Assembly (NCBI RefSeq): GCF_013149295.1
Contig: NZ_JABGCB010000012.1
Location: 1 to 64,000 of the forward strand
DNA length: 64,000 bases
Direction of reading: 5' to 3'
From: Novosphingobium sp. SG751A
GTDB lineage: Bacteria > Pseudomonadota > Alphaproteobacteria > Sphingomonadales > Sphingomonadaceae
In this document: piece by piece, positions 17,593-27,135 of the stretch
How the letters are laid out: every line of letters starts with the position of its first letter
Numbering within the stretch: the first letter of the stretch is position 1
Translations under genes and position numbers: made by a program
The notes under the pieces: model-generated
Told to the model about the DNA's origin: nothing
Seen by the model: only the letters and a program-made list of their open reading frames with translations
The model's database searches: none

Positions 17593-19860
17593 CTAATCGT
17601 CAGAGGCCAAAGGCAGGCGGCGAAGCCTGATACCCGTGGCGGAAAACAAAGCATTGGCAATCGCAGGCGCGGCCACCGCCACGCCCAATTCGCCCGGATC
17701 GAAGGGATCGGCCCCACTGGCGATCAATTCAACCTCGACTTCGGGGCAATCGGCCAGCAAGGGCAAGCCCAATTGCCCCAGCCGCGATAAAGCCGGCAGG
17801 CCCTTCTCCCAGCCCGTGCTGGCGCCAAGGGCAAGACCGATGCCAAAGATCAGGCCGCCCTCGATCTGCTGGCGGGCGATGTCGGCGTTGATGATGCGGC
17901 CAATGTCGGCCACGGCGGTGATGCGGTCCACGCGGACGCCCGCGTCGCTGCGCCGCGCGGTGGCGATGGCCGCGATGCATCCGCCATCGCCCACCGCCCC
18001 CATGCGATGACAGGCCAGCCCTGCCCCGCTGCCATCCTTGCCGCCATTCCATTCGGCCAGCGCCGATACCCGCTGAAGACAGGCCGCCATGCGCGGATCG
18101 CCCGCCAGCATCCCCATGCGAAAGGACAAAGGCTCGCGCCCCAGCGCGGCGGCAATCTCGTCGAGGAAACTTTCCGTGACAAAGGCATGCAACGCATGTG
18201 TCCCCCCGCGCATCTGGCCCGTGGGCAGGCCGGTGGCGACAGGCGCATGATCGACCGCAACATGGGCAATGGAATAGGGCGGATTGGCGCCCTCCATCGC
18301 CATGCCATCCTTGCGATCCTGCATCTTGGCCGCCTTGGTCGGGCTGGCGGCGGACAGCATCCGCAATCCGAATTCGCGCATCGTGGCGGGCATGGCGATT
18401 TTGGCGCGCCACGCGGCAACATGGCCCGCCGTATCGGCCCGCGCTTCGACATGGGCGGCCATCGGCGCACGGGGCAATCCGGCGACATGCTCCTGCCACC
18501 GGCTCCAGATCAGCTGCACCGGCTTGCCCACCGCCTGCGCGATGGCGGCGGCCTGAATGGCAAAGCGGGCATCGAAACGGGCATCGAAACTGCCCCCGGC
18601 CGCCGCCGGATAGAGCGTCACCTGATGAGCGGGCACCGCCAGTTCGCGCGCGATGGCCAGTCTGGCGCGTTCAGGCGTATGTGTCGCCGCCCAGACCTCG
18701 ACCATGCCATCGCGCAGCCGCGCAGTCGCCGTCGCGGTTTCCAGCGTGGCATGGACTGCCGGGGCAATGTCATAGCGCGCGGAAAATTGCGGGTGCACGC
18801 CCAGAATGCCATCGGCATCGCCCTGCGCGACCATGCGATGCGTGTCATCGCCCTTCAGCGCTCCGTCCAGCCCCTTGGTTATGTCGGCGCTCTCCAGCGG
18901 CTTTTCCACCGCAAAGCCGGGCGCGATCTTGGCCAGCGCCTGTTCCGCCGCCCACCAGTCGGTAGCCACAGCGGCCACCCAACGCGGCCCCTCGACCATG
19001 CGGACAAAGCCCGAAACCCCGCGCGCCCGGCCCGCATCATGCGCGCCCAGAGCGATATTTTCGCCGCGCGGAGCATGGCGGATCGCGGCATAGAGCATGT
19101 CGGGCAAGCGAATATCGCCCGCAAAGGGCCATGATCCATCGACCTTGGCCGGAGCATCGAGCCGGGGAAAGGCCGGTTCCGCTCCGCCCGGCAGCGCTGC
19201 CGGGCTTTCCGCAGGCGGCACAGGGCGCAGCACCGGTGGATCGGGCGGGGTCAGCCCCGCCGCATCCTGAACCAGCGCGCCAAAGCCAAACGAGCGCCCG
19301 CCATGGCGCACCGCCCCGCCCGACACCTCGCATTGCTCCCAAGGCACATTCCAGCGCGCCGCCGCCGCCATGGCCAGCACCGCCCGCGCGCTCGCCGCCG
19401 CCTTGCGCAGGGGTTCCTCATAGGCGGTGACCGCTGTGCCCGCGCCTGTGGCCATAAAGCGGTGATCCTCGGCCCAGCGGCGCACCATCCAGCTATGCCG
19501 ATCCGCGACCAGCGGCGCGACAATCGGCGCCCAGAGCGGCGCCCAGTGCGCCGCCAGCGGCAGATTAGGGAACAGCGCACTGATCGGCGCGGGCGTCACC
19601 GCCACCTTCCGCCAGTCCGCCCCCAGTTCGACCGCCGCGATCTGGGCCAGCACGGTCATCACCCCCTGCCCCATCTCCAGCTGGGGGATCGCCACATTGA
19701 CCACGCCATCCTTGCCGATGCGCAGCCATGCGTCGAAGGGGTATTCCCCCTCCTCAGGCGGGAAGGGATAAGCGTAATGCCGTGGCAGCAGGCTCCACCC
19801 GACCACAAGGCCACCGCCCGCCGCCGCGCCGATCAACCATTGCCGCCGGGTGATGGCCAT
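17593..19860 (-). CDS. Molybdopterin-binding subunit of an IorB-like molybdenum hydroxylase
   Basis: Protein of 755 residues of the xanthine-dehydrogenase superfamily, subgroup isoquinoline 1-oxidoreductase beta subunit or aldehyde dehydrogenase. The N-terminus has a twin-arginine signal (ITRRQWLIGAAAGGGLVVG), so the folded cofactor-loaded protein should cross to the periplasm. EMGQGVMTVLAQIAA, the LDAPAKVDG segment, PTGQMRGGTHA and the C-terminal GELGVAVAAPAIANALF with the likely catalytic Glu are family features. No [2Fe-2S] small subunit (IorA) or cytochrome partner is adjacent; the neighbours are mrp and hemH, with 7-8 bp gaps. Substrate unknown. Family firm, exact reaction open. Confidence 0.88.
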   Translation of the reverse strand: MAITRRQWLIGAAAGGGLVVGWSLLPRHYAYPFPPEEGEYPFDAWLRIGKDGVVNVAIPQLEMGQGVMTVLAQIAAVELGADWRKVAVTPAPISALFPNLPLAAHWAPLWAPIVAPLVADRHSWMVRRWAEDHRFMATGAGTAVTAYEEPLRKAAASARAVLAMAAAARWNVPWEQCEVSGGAVRHGGRSFGFGALVQDAAGLTPPDPPVLRPVPPAESPAALPGGAEPAFPRLDAPAKVDGSWPFAGDIRLPDMLYAAIRHAPRGENIALGAHDAGRARGVSGFVRMVEGPRWVAAVATDWWAAEQALAKIAPGFAVEKPLESADITKGLDGALKGDDTHRMVAQGDADGILGVHPQFSARYDIAPAVHATLETATATARLRDGMVEVWAATHTPERARLAIARELAVPAHQVTLYPAAAGGSFDARFDARFAIQAAAIAQAVGKPVQLIWSRWQEHVAGLPRAPMAAHVEARADTAGHVAAWRAKIAMPATMREFGLRMLSAASPTKAAKMQDRKDGMAMEGANPPYSIAHVAVDHAPVATGLPTGQMRGGTHALHAFVTESFLDEIAAALGREPLSFRMGMLAGDPRMAACLQRVSALAEWNGGKDGSGAGLACHRMGAVGDGGCIAAIATARRSDAGVRVDRITAVADIGRIINADIARQQIEGGLIFGIGLALGASTGWEKGLPALSRLGQLGLPLLADCPEVEVELIASGADPFDPGELGVAVAAPAIANALFSATGIRLRRLPLASDD

Positions 19861-19867
19861 GTCGGGC

Positions 19868-20878
19868 TTAGCCCTTTTCCGGGGTCACACCCTGCATCGC
19901 CAGCCATGGCAACAGCTTGCGGGCGATGGTGGCGAAAGCCTCGGCCTGCGGCCCTTCGCCCGCCGCCGGCGGCTCGCCCGCGTCCGAACCAAGGCGGATC
20001 GCCATATCCAGCGGCACGCGGCCCAGGAAAGGCATCTCCAGCCGCTTGGCCGCATCCTCGACCGCGCCGCAGCCGAAGGGGTCCGACACATTGCCGCAAT
20101 GGGGGCAGACATAGCCCGCCATATTCTCCACCAGCCCCAGCACCGGCACATGGGCCGCCTCGAACAGGTTCAAGGCGCGGCTGGCATCCATCAGCGCCAG
20201 ATCCTGCGGGGTAGAAACGATGACGGCGCCCGCGGGCTTGTGCTTCTGCACCATGGTCAATTGCACATCGCCCGTGCCCGGCGGCAGGTCGATCACCAGC
20301 ACCTGCGTATCGCCCCACCATGCGTCGATCAATTGGTTCAGCGCGCCCGACACCATCGGCCCGCGCCAGGCAATCGCCCGCCCATCCTCGATCAGATGGC
20401 CCATCGAGAGCACCGGCACGCCATAGCGGCTGGGCACGGGGAACATCTTGCTGTCCTTGGCGATGGGCTTCATGCCTTCATTGGCCAGCAGGCGCGGCTG
20501 TGACGGGCCGTAGATGTCGGCATCGACCAGTCCGACCTTGATCCCCATCCGCGCCAGCGCCACCGCCAGATTGGCCGAGAGGGTGGATTTGCCCACGCCC
20601 CCCTTGCCCGAACCCACGGCAAGGATCAGCGGCCCTTTGGGCGCGGGAGCAGGCGCATCGCGGTCGGCCACGATCCCCACGCGCACCTCGGACACCCCGG
20701 GCGCGGACGACAGCGCGGCCTTGGCCCCGGCCTCCAGCGCGGCGCGGCCATCGCCGTCCAGCCCCGCTCCGTCCAGCACCAGCGTCACCACCCCATCGGC
20801 CAGACGCAGCGATTGCACCCGCGCACCCATATCGGCAGGCAGAAGTTGGCGCAGATCATCGGCGGGCTGGGCAGTCAT
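19868..20878 (-). CDS. apbC: Mrp/NBP35-type iron-sulfur carrier ATPase
   Basis: Cytosolic P-loop ATPase of about 336 residues that carries and inserts Fe-S clusters. It has a short N-terminal domain (MIP18-like, LQSLRLADGVVTLVLD), the deviant Walker A with signature Lys (GSGKGGVGKSTLSANLA), VGLVDADIYGPSQPRLL, the DLPPGTGDVQLTM segment and the cluster-binding CxxC motif YVCPHCGNVSDPFG. The ATG at 20878 lies after AAGGA; a GTG at 20881 would add one residue. It is first in a close-packed group with the molybdenum-hydroxylase subunit and hemH, which fits a role in metallocofactor supply. Confidence 0.94.
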   Translation of the reverse strand: MTAQPADDLRQLLPADMGARVQSLRLADGVVTLVLDGAGLDGDGRAALEAGAKAALSSAPGVSEVRVGIVADRDAPAPAPKGPLILAVGSGKGGVGKSTLSANLAVALARMGIKVGLVDADIYGPSQPRLLANEGMKPIAKDSKMFPVPSRYGVPVLSMGHLIEDGRAIAWRGPMVSGALNQLIDAWWGDTQVLVIDLPPGTGDVQLTMVQKHKPAGAVIVSTPQDLALMDASRALNLFEAAHVPVLGLVENMAGYVCPHCGNVSDPFGCGAVEDAAKRLEMPFLGRVPLDMAIRLGSDAGEPPAAGEGPQAEAFATIARKLLPWLAMQGVTPEKG

Positions 20879-21033
20879 CACGGCTTCCTTGTAGCAAAAC
20901 AGGCTTGCCCCGCGCCCTAGAGCATTTTGACCCCAAGGGGAAACACCCGAAAGTGGGGCCGCTTGGGGAAATTTGCAGGTGAGGCTTCAATCGCCCCCTG
21001 TTAATTCGCAAGGAGCCACCTATAGATAAGGCC

Positions 21034-22224
21034 ATGAAGCAATTGGCCGAGCGTATAGCGCAGGAAATTCAACGCCGCATTCAGGGCCGGGCATGGGGCA
21101 ATTCCCTTGCCCTGCCGCCGGTGTTCAACGCCGAACAGGATGATGGCGAAGGCAAAGGCGGCGAAGGCGGCGCCCCCAGGCCCGAAGGTGAAAAGTCCGC
21201 CGGCACAGGCCCTCGCAACCCATGGCAACCGCCCAGCAACGGCAAGGGCGGGCCCCAACGCCGGGCCAGCAGCCTGGAGGATATTTTCCGCGCCCGGCGC
21301 GAAAATGGCGGACCGGGCGGCCCCGGCGGCCCCAGTTCGCCGCCCCCCGGCCCCAATTTCCGCATCCCCCAGCGCCCCGACGGCAAGAGCTGGACGCCGA
21401 TGGTGCTGGGCGGAGTGGCGCTGGTCTGGCTGGTCTTTTCCACCGGGCATCAGCTCTCCTCGAACGAGCAGGGCATCGTCACCACCTTTGGCAAATATAC
21501 CACCACCATCGGGCCGGGCATGAATTTCACCGCGCCCTGGCCGATCCAGCGCGTGCGGGTGGAGGATGTGACCTCGATACGGCGCGATAATGTGCCCGAG
21601 GGCGAGGCGGAAAAGCTGATGCTGACCGGCGATCAGAGCCTTGTCGATCTGAGCTATATCATCCGCTGGAACATCCGTAATCTCAAGCAGTTCACCTATC
21701 AGCTGGAAGACCCCAAGGGCACCGTGCGCGAAGTGGCCGAGGCCGCGATGCGCGCCAGCGTGGCCGAGGTGAAGCTCAACGATGTGATGCTGGGCACGAG
21801 GCGGGCCGAGATCGAGGCCAATGTGCGCCAGCGGATGCAGGCGGTGCTCGACGCCTATCATTCGGGCATTCTGGTGCAGGGCGTGGATATCAAGAAGGCC
21901 GATCCGCCCGCCAAGGTGAATGACGCCTTCCAGCGAGTGCAGGCCGCCCAGCAGGATGCCAACCGCGACATGTCGAATGCGCGCGCCTATGCCGAACAGG
22001 TGACCCAGCGCGCCGAGGGCGACGCCACCGCCTTCAACAAGGTCTATGATCAGTACAAGCTGGCGCCCGAAGTGACCCGCCGCCGCATGTATTACGCCAC
22101 GATGGAGCAGGTTCTGTCGCAGAATGACAAGGTGATAGCCCCTGCCGGCGGCTTTAATTCCTATATGCCTTTGCCCGCGATCCAGAAAAAGTCCTCCGAG
22201 GACACCACGGTGGTGAAGCCATGA
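21034..22224 (+). CDS. hflK: HflK, modulator of the FtsH protease
   Basis: Membrane protein of 396 residues that forms the HflKC cage around FtsH. The first 110 residues are Gly/Pro-rich and disordered (GGPGGPGGPSSPPPGP). One TM helix follows (MVLGGVALVWLVFSTGH), then the SPFH/band-7 domain (QGIVTTFGKYTTTIGPGMNF) and a long coiled region (QAAQQDANRDMSNARAYAEQ). The stop overlaps the hflC start by 4 bp (ATGA), so the pair is translationally coupled. Confidence 0.95.
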   Translation: MKQLAERIAQEIQRRIQGRAWGNSLALPPVFNAEQDDGEGKGGEGGAPRPEGEKSAGTGPRNPWQPPSNGKGGPQRRASSLEDIFRARRENGGPGGPGGPSSPPPGPNFRIPQRPDGKSWTPMVLGGVALVWLVFSTGHQLSSNEQGIVTTFGKYTTTIGPGMNFTAPWPIQRVRVEDVTSIRRDNVPEGEAEKLMLTGDQSLVDLSYIIRWNIRNLKQFTYQLEDPKGTVREVAEAAMRASVAEVKLNDVMLGTRRAEIEANVRQRMQAVLDAYHSGILVQGVDIKKADPPAKVNDAFQRVQAAQQDANRDMSNARAYAEQVTQRAEGDATAFNKVYDQYKLAPEVTRRRMYYATMEQVLSQNDKVIAPAGGFNSYMPLPAIQKKSSEDTTVVKP

Positions 22225-23093
22225 GCCGCCTGTTTCAGGACGGCATCGCCCCGCGCGCCAAATTGGCGGTGGCGGGGCTGATCGCGGCGGCGCTGGTGGG
22301 TTTTTCGGCCATCGTCGAGGTCCCCGAAAGCCAGCAGGCGGTGGTGATGTGGCTGGGCGATCCGGTGCGCGTCATCAATCGTTACAAGCCGGGCGTGGAT
22401 TACGGCAACACGGGCGCGGGCTTGTCGCTGCGCGTGCCCTTCCTTGAAACGCTGGTGCGGGTGGACCGCCGCGTGCTCAATCTGGATATGGAACGCCAGC
22501 AGGTGAACTCCTCCGACCAGCAGCGGCTGGAGGTGGACGCCTATGCCCGTTTCCGCATCATCGACCCGGTCAAGATGGTCCGCACGGCGGGCACCAGCGA
22601 GCGGGTGCAGGAACAGTTGCAGCCGATCCTGACCAGCGTGCTGCGTCAGGGGCTGGCCTCCTATACGTTCCAGTCGCTGTTGACGCCCGAGCGCGGGGTG
22701 ATGATGGAACAGATCCGCAAGGCGCTGGACCTTGAGGCGCGCGAATATGGCGCCCAGATCATCGACGTGCGCATCAAGCGCGCCGACCTGCCCGATGGCA
22801 CGCCGCTCGAACGCGCCTATGCCCGCATGGAGGCCGCGCGCGAACAGGAAGCCACCACCATCCGCGCGATGGGCCAGAAACAGGCCCAGATCATCCGCGC
22901 CGATGCCGAAGCGACCGCCGCCAAGACCTATGCCGAGGCCTATGGCAAGGATCCCTCGTTCTACGATTTCTATCGCGCGATGGAGAGCTATCGAACCACC
23001 TTCGCCAACCCGGCCAACAAGTCATCGACCACGATCGTGCTGACGCCGGACAACGACTATCTGCGCCAGTTCCGCAATCAGAAGGGCCAATAG
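22221..23093 (+). CDS. hflC: HflC, partner of HflK
   Basis: Protein of 290 residues with an N-terminal TM helix (LAVAGLIAAALVGFSAIVEV), an SPFH domain and a coiled C-terminal part with AEATAAKTYAEAYGKDPSFYDFYRAMESY, the classic HflC signature. It is coupled to hflK by a 4-bp overlap. A DegP-like protease follows about 150 bp later in the same direction, a common sphingomonad order for envelope protein quality control. Confidence 0.95.
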   Translation: MSRLFQDGIAPRAKLAVAGLIAAALVGFSAIVEVPESQQAVVMWLGDPVRVINRYKPGVDYGNTGAGLSLRVPFLETLVRVDRRVLNLDMERQQVNSSDQQRLEVDAYARFRIIDPVKMVRTAGTSERVQEQLQPILTSVLRQGLASYTFQSLLTPERGVMMEQIRKALDLEAREYGAQIIDVRIKRADLPDGTPLERAYARMEAAREQEATTIRAMGQKQAQIIRADAEATAAKTYAEAYGKDPSFYDFYRAMESYRTTFANPANKSSTTIVLTPDNDYLRQFRNQKGQ

Positions 23094-23241
23094 GGCGATG
23101 GAACCGGGCGGCATCTATTCAATTTCCATTCAGGACCGCCGCGCGTAAATATAACGAGCTAGATAACCCCGTGGCCGAACGGAGAACGGCCCCCGCCCCC
23201 GGTGCAGCCGGGTCCGGGCAACACAACAAGGACTATGCCCA

Positions 23242-24774
23242 GTGCGATACGCTTATGGAGTGACCAGTGCGCTGCTTCTTGGGGGTGCGACCCTCTCGCT
23301 CCTCACCGGACTTCCCGCCGGGGCGCAGGTGGCGCAAAACGATGCGCAGAACATTCAGGCGATCACGCCCCGCGTGGGCGCGCCTTCCAGTTTTGCCGAT
23401 CTTACCAGTCAGTTGCAGCCGGCGGTGGTGAACATTTCCACCCGCCAGAAGGTGCGCGTGGCAGGCGGAGCCAATCCCTTTGCCGGCACGCCTTTTGAAG
23501 GCTTCTTTGGCGGCGGCGAAGGTCAGGGCCAGGCCCCCCAGACCCGCGAGGCGCAATCGCTGGGTTCCGGCTTCATCGTTTCGGCCGACGGCTATCTGGT
23601 CACCAACAACCATGTGGTGACGCCCGAAGGACAGGGCGTGGTCGAATCGATCACCGTCACCCTGCCCGACGGCAGCGAATATCCGGCCAAGCTGATCGGC
23701 AAGGATGCGGCCTCCGACCTTGCCGTGCTGAAAATCACGGCGGGCAAGCCGCTGCCTTTCGTCAAGTTCGGCGACAGCCGCGCCTCGCGCGTGGGCGACT
23801 GGGTGGTGGCCATCGGCAACCCCTTCGGCCTTGGCGGCACCGTCACGGCGGGCATCATCTCGGCGGTCTATCGCAACACCGGTCAGGGCGGCGCCTATGA
23901 CCGCTATCTGCAGACCGACGCGGCGATCAATCAGGGCAACTCGGGCGGCCCGATGTTCGACATGAAGGGTCAGGTGATCGGCATCAACCGCGCGATCTTC
24001 TCGCCCTCTGGCGGCAGCGTGGGCATCGGCTTTGCCATCCCCGCCGAAACCGCAGCCCCGATCGTCGATCAGCTGATCAAGGGCCAGACCATCGAGCGCG
24101 GCTATCTGGGTGTGCGGATCCAGCCCGTCACCACCGATTATGCCGATTCGATGGGCCTGCCCCACAATCGCGGCGAGCTGATCCAGGCGGTCGAGCCCGG
24201 CAAGGGCGCCGATCAGGGCGGCATCAAGGCGGGCGACGTGGTGCTCAAGGTCAATGGCAAGGACGTGACCCGCGACCAAACGCTCTCCTTCCTCGTGTCG
24301 AACGTGAAACCGGGCACCAAGATCCCGCTCGAAGTGCTGCGCGGCGGACAGCGCATGACGCTCAACGTGGCCGTCTCCAAGCGGCCCACCGACGAGGAAC
24401 TGGCCCAGCAGACCTTTGACCGCAAAAAGGGCGGCGATGACTTCGAAAAGGCCCCCACCAAGGGCACCGGCCTTGCCGAAAAGTCGCTCGGCCTCTCGCT
24501 GCTGACGCTCAACCCGCAGATCGCACGCCAGCTTGGCTTACCCGAGGATACCAAGGGCGTGGTCGTGGCGGGCGTCGATGCCTCCTCGGACGCGGGCGCC
24601 AAGGGCTTTGAACGCGGCGACGTGCTGCTCTCGGTCAACAACGCCCCGATCACCTCTGTGGGCGAAGTCGAAAACGGCATCCGCGCAGCGCAGTCGGCGG
24701 GCCGGACCGCCATCGGCGTGCAGTGGATGCGTCCCGGTCAGCCGCCGATCTATGTGGGCATCCGCCTGCGTTGA
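23242..24774 (+). CDS. DegP/HtrA-family periplasmic serine protease
   Basis: Protease/chaperone of 510 residues. It has a signal peptide of about 28 residues (LLLGGATLSLLTGLPAGAQ), a trypsin-like domain with triad His124 (TNNHVV), Asp159 (SDLAV) and Ser234 (GNSGGP), and two PDZ domains starting near RGYLGVRIQPV and LGLSLLTLNPQIARQLGLP. This is the Do-type layout. The only start in frame at the signal peptide is the GTG at 23242; an overlapping ATG at 23235 is in another frame and leads to a non-signal peptide. An ordinary terminator follows. Confidence 0.93.
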   Translation: MRYAYGVTSALLLGGATLSLLTGLPAGAQVAQNDAQNIQAITPRVGAPSSFADLTSQLQPAVVNISTRQKVRVAGGANPFAGTPFEGFFGGGEGQGQAPQTREAQSLGSGFIVSADGYLVTNNHVVTPEGQGVVESITVTLPDGSEYPAKLIGKDAASDLAVLKITAGKPLPFVKFGDSRASRVGDWVVAIGNPFGLGGTVTAGIISAVYRNTGQGGAYDRYLQTDAAINQGNSGGPMFDMKGQVIGINRAIFSPSGGSVGIGFAIPAETAAPIVDQLIKGQTIERGYLGVRIQPVTTDYADSMGLPHNRGELIQAVEPGKGADQGGIKAGDVVLKVNGKDVTRDQTLSFLVSNVKPGTKIPLEVLRGGQRMTLNVAVSKRPTDEELAQQTFDRKKGGDDFEKAPTKGTGLAEKSLGLSLLTLNPQIARQLGLPEDTKGVVVAGVDASSDAGAKGFERGDVLLSVNNAPITSVGEVENGIRAAQSAGRTAIGVQWMRPGQPPIYVGIRLR

Positions 24775-24798
24775 TCGCTTGCGCCTAGGGTATGAACA

Positions 24799-24834
24799 AG
24801 GCCCTCGTCAGCATCAGGCTGGCGGGGGTTTTGT
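24799..24834 (+). terminator. Terminator after the DegP-like gene
   Basis: A stem-loop (GCCCTCGTCAGC / GCTGGCGGGGGT, with G-T pairs) followed by TTTTGTTT, 25 bp after the protease stop codon. Confidence 0.7.
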
Positions 24835-24857
24835 TTGCGCGGGTTTTAAGGGTTTAT

Positions 24858-25045
24858 GCCTCCGGCGGGCAAAGGGACTTGTCCCTTTGCAATCCCATTT
24901 TGGGGTGGCGGATGGTTGGCGGGGAAGCCCTATGAAATGAAAGCCTGCGGCGCGGCAAGGGCAGCCCTATCCGCGCCGCAGGTTTTATAAATTCGAACAT
25001 TGCGTCCGACACCAAACGCCGAACCCGATACGCAACGCAGACAGT
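24858..25045. repeat. REPIN-like intergenic repeat, copy A (degenerate)
   Basis: The left arm (24858-24897) contains the mini-palindrome CAAAGGG-N6-CCCTTTG and is nearly identical to the left arm of copies B and C. The interior has the hairpin CCTGCGGCGCGG / CCGCGCCGCAGG and a tail (TTCGAACATTGCG, GCCGAACCC) also seen in copy C. The right arm is missing. The element sits between the convergent protease and PBP1A genes. About 315 bp separate those genes, and this repeat, a terminator and a separate palindrome fill most of it. Confidence 0.8.
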
Positions 25046-25052
25046 AACGGGA

Positions 25053-25076
25053 GCGCGAGGGTCTAGACCCTCGCGC
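25053..25076. repeat. 24-bp perfect palindrome in the protease/PBP1A gap
   Basis: The bases from 25053 to 25076 are fully self-complementary, centred on GTCTAGAC with GCGCGAGG/CCTCGCGC arms. It lies where the right arm of repeat copy A would be expected and 14 bp after the PBP1A stop, so it may act as that gene's terminator hairpin. Confidence 0.65.
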
Positions 25077-25089
25077 CTATCCCTTTCCC

Positions 25090-27135
25090 TTAAATCCCCA
25101 CGCCAGGCTGCGCCCGCTTCTTCACATTATCCCCCTGCCGTCCGGTGGCATTGTCCAGAAAGTCCGGATTGGCCGCAGGCGCGGGCTGATTGTCGGTGGG
25201 GTTATTGCCATCGGGGCCGGCGCCATCCTCGGTCGGCACATAGGCGTCCGGCCCGCTCAGGTTCGCCATATCGTCCGGCTCAAGCTGCCAGTCGGGCAGG
25301 GTCAACTGGGTTTCGAAGGGCTCGATCGGGCGCTGGGCCACGGCAACCTTCATATATTGGGCAAAGGCGCGCGCCGGGGCGGTGCCGCCCTGCAGGCCGG
25401 GAACGGCCTTGGCATCGTCGCGGCCCATCCACACGCCGGTGGTCACGCCGCTGGAGAAGCCGAGGAACCAGCCGTCCTTGTTGCTGCTTGTGGTGCCGGT
25501 CTTACCGGCAACCGGGCGGCCGATCTGGGCCGCGCGGCCGGTGCCGATGTTGACCGCGGTCTGGAGCAGATCGGTGATCCCGGCCGAAACGAAGGGGGCC
25601 ACCAGTGTCTGCCCTTGCTTCTGAGCATGTTCGTACAGCACACGGCCATCGCTGGCCACAACCTTGACGATGCCATAGGGCTCAACCGAAGTGCCCCGCG
25701 CTGAAACGGCGGCAAAAGCCTTCACCATGTCGATCACGCGCACGTCATTGCTGCCCAGCACCATCGAGGGGTTGGTGGAGATCGGCGTGCTGATGCCAAA
25801 GCGGCGCGCCATCGCGGCCACGGCGTCAAATGTCACCTGCTGGCCCAATTGCGCGGCCACGGTGTTTTTCGAATAGGCAAAGGCCGTGCGCACGTCGATC
25901 TGGCCCGCATAGGTGCCGCCCGAATTGCGCGGGCTCCACCCATCGATGGTGACGGGCTGGTCAACCACTGGATCATCAGGCTTCACGCCCGCCTCCAGCG
26001 CGGCCATATAGACGAACAGCTTCCACGCCGAGCCGGGCTGGCGCAGGGCATTGGTCGCGCGATTGTAATTGCTGGCCACGTAATCCTGACCGCCCACCAT
26101 CGCCAGCACCGCGCCATCGCGGTCCATGCTGACCAGCGCGCCCTGCGCATCCTTGGGCGTATAGCCCTTGATCGCCGAGGTCGCCGCATTCTGGAGCTTG
26201 GGGTCCAGCGTGGTCCAGACCTCCAGATTGTCGTGGTTGTTGGGGTCGCGCGTTTCAGGCAGCAGCACGTCGAGTTGGGGCAGCGCCCAGTCGGTGAAAT
26301 AGCGCACCGTGCTTTGCGAGGCTTCGGCGGCCAGTTTGACCGATTGCAGATCGACGCCATCGGCCTGCGCCGGAGTGATCGCGCCCGCGTCCACCATTAC
26401 CTCGAGCACGACCTTGGCGCGATCGATGGCGGCCTGCTGGTCGGCGGTGGGCGAATAATGGCTGGGGGCCTTGACCAACCCTGCGATGATCGCGGCCTCG
26501 CCAAGGCTGAGCTGGCGGCCTTCGTGGCCGAAGAATTTGCGCGCGGCCGCATCCACGCCATAGGCGCCGCCGCCGAAATAGACCTTGTTCAGATAGAGTT
26601 CGAGGATCTCGTCCTTGGAGAACTTGAACTCCAGCGCCAGCGCGATCAGCGCCTCGCGGGCCTTGCGGTTCCACGTGCGGTCATTGTTGAGGAAGATCGT
26701 GCGCGCCAATTGCTGGGTCAGGGTCGAGCCGCCCTGGCGCCATTTGCCCTTTTGCGCGCGCACGTAAAAGCTGCGCAGCACGCCGATCGGGTCAATGCCG
26801 ATATGGTCGCGGAAACGGCGATCCTCGGTGGCGACGATGGCCGCCTTCATTTCCGAGGGAATGTCCTGATAGGCCAACCATTTGCCGTAGCTGGGGCCCA
26901 TGGCGAACAATTCGCTGCCGTCGCGCGCGCGCACCAGAATGGTCTGGCCGTTCTGGCTGGTCTTCATCGTGTCGAAATCGGGCAATTGCTGGGCCTCGAA
27001 CCACACGGCGGCAAAGGCCGTGATCAGCACCAGCAGGCCGAACGCCCCGGTCCAGATGGCGATTTTCTTCAAAAAGCCGCGCACACCCGAACTGGTGCCG
27101 GAATCGCCCGAACCGCGCTTATTCTGCCTTGCCAT
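25090..27135 (-). CDS. mrcA: Penicillin-binding protein 1A (bifunctional transglycosylase/transpeptidase)
   Basis: Inner-membrane cell-wall synthase of about 681 residues. One TM helix (AIWTGAFGLLVLITAFAAVW) is followed by a GT51 domain with the catalytic EDRRFRDHIGID and GGSTLTQQLAR motifs. The transpeptidase domain has the SxxK serine (QPGSAWKLF), SKN and KTGTT motifs. The C-terminal tail is Asn/Pro/Asp-rich and disordered. The frame allows a start at 27186, but MARQNKRG at 27135 gives the usual short basic cytosolic tail. Convergent with the DegP-like gene. Confidence 0.94.
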   Translation of the reverse strand: MARQNKRGSGDSGTSSGVRGFLKKIAIWTGAFGLLVLITAFAAVWFEAQQLPDFDTMKTSQNGQTILVRARDGSELFAMGPSYGKWLAYQDIPSEMKAAIVATEDRRFRDHIGIDPIGVLRSFYVRAQKGKWRQGGSTLTQQLARTIFLNNDRTWNRKAREALIALALEFKFSKDEILELYLNKVYFGGGAYGVDAAARKFFGHEGRQLSLGEAAIIAGLVKAPSHYSPTADQQAAIDRAKVVLEVMVDAGAITPAQADGVDLQSVKLAAEASQSTVRYFTDWALPQLDVLLPETRDPNNHDNLEVWTTLDPKLQNAATSAIKGYTPKDAQGALVSMDRDGAVLAMVGGQDYVASNYNRATNALRQPGSAWKLFVYMAALEAGVKPDDPVVDQPVTIDGWSPRNSGGTYAGQIDVRTAFAYSKNTVAAQLGQQVTFDAVAAMARRFGISTPISTNPSMVLGSNDVRVIDMVKAFAAVSARGTSVEPYGIVKVVASDGRVLYEHAQKQGQTLVAPFVSAGITDLLQTAVNIGTGRAAQIGRPVAGKTGTTSSNKDGWFLGFSSGVTTGVWMGRDDAKAVPGLQGGTAPARAFAQYMKVAVAQRPIEPFETQLTLPDWQLEPDDMANLSGPDAYVPTEDGAGPDGNNPTDNQPAPAANPDFLDNATGRQGDNVKKRAQPGVGI

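Noticed and set aside
20917..20955. String CTAGAGCATTTTGACC followed by a small palindrome, resembling interspersed repeats of alphaproteobacteria
   Set aside because: Only one copy in this window, so a repeat cannot be supported from the sequence given.
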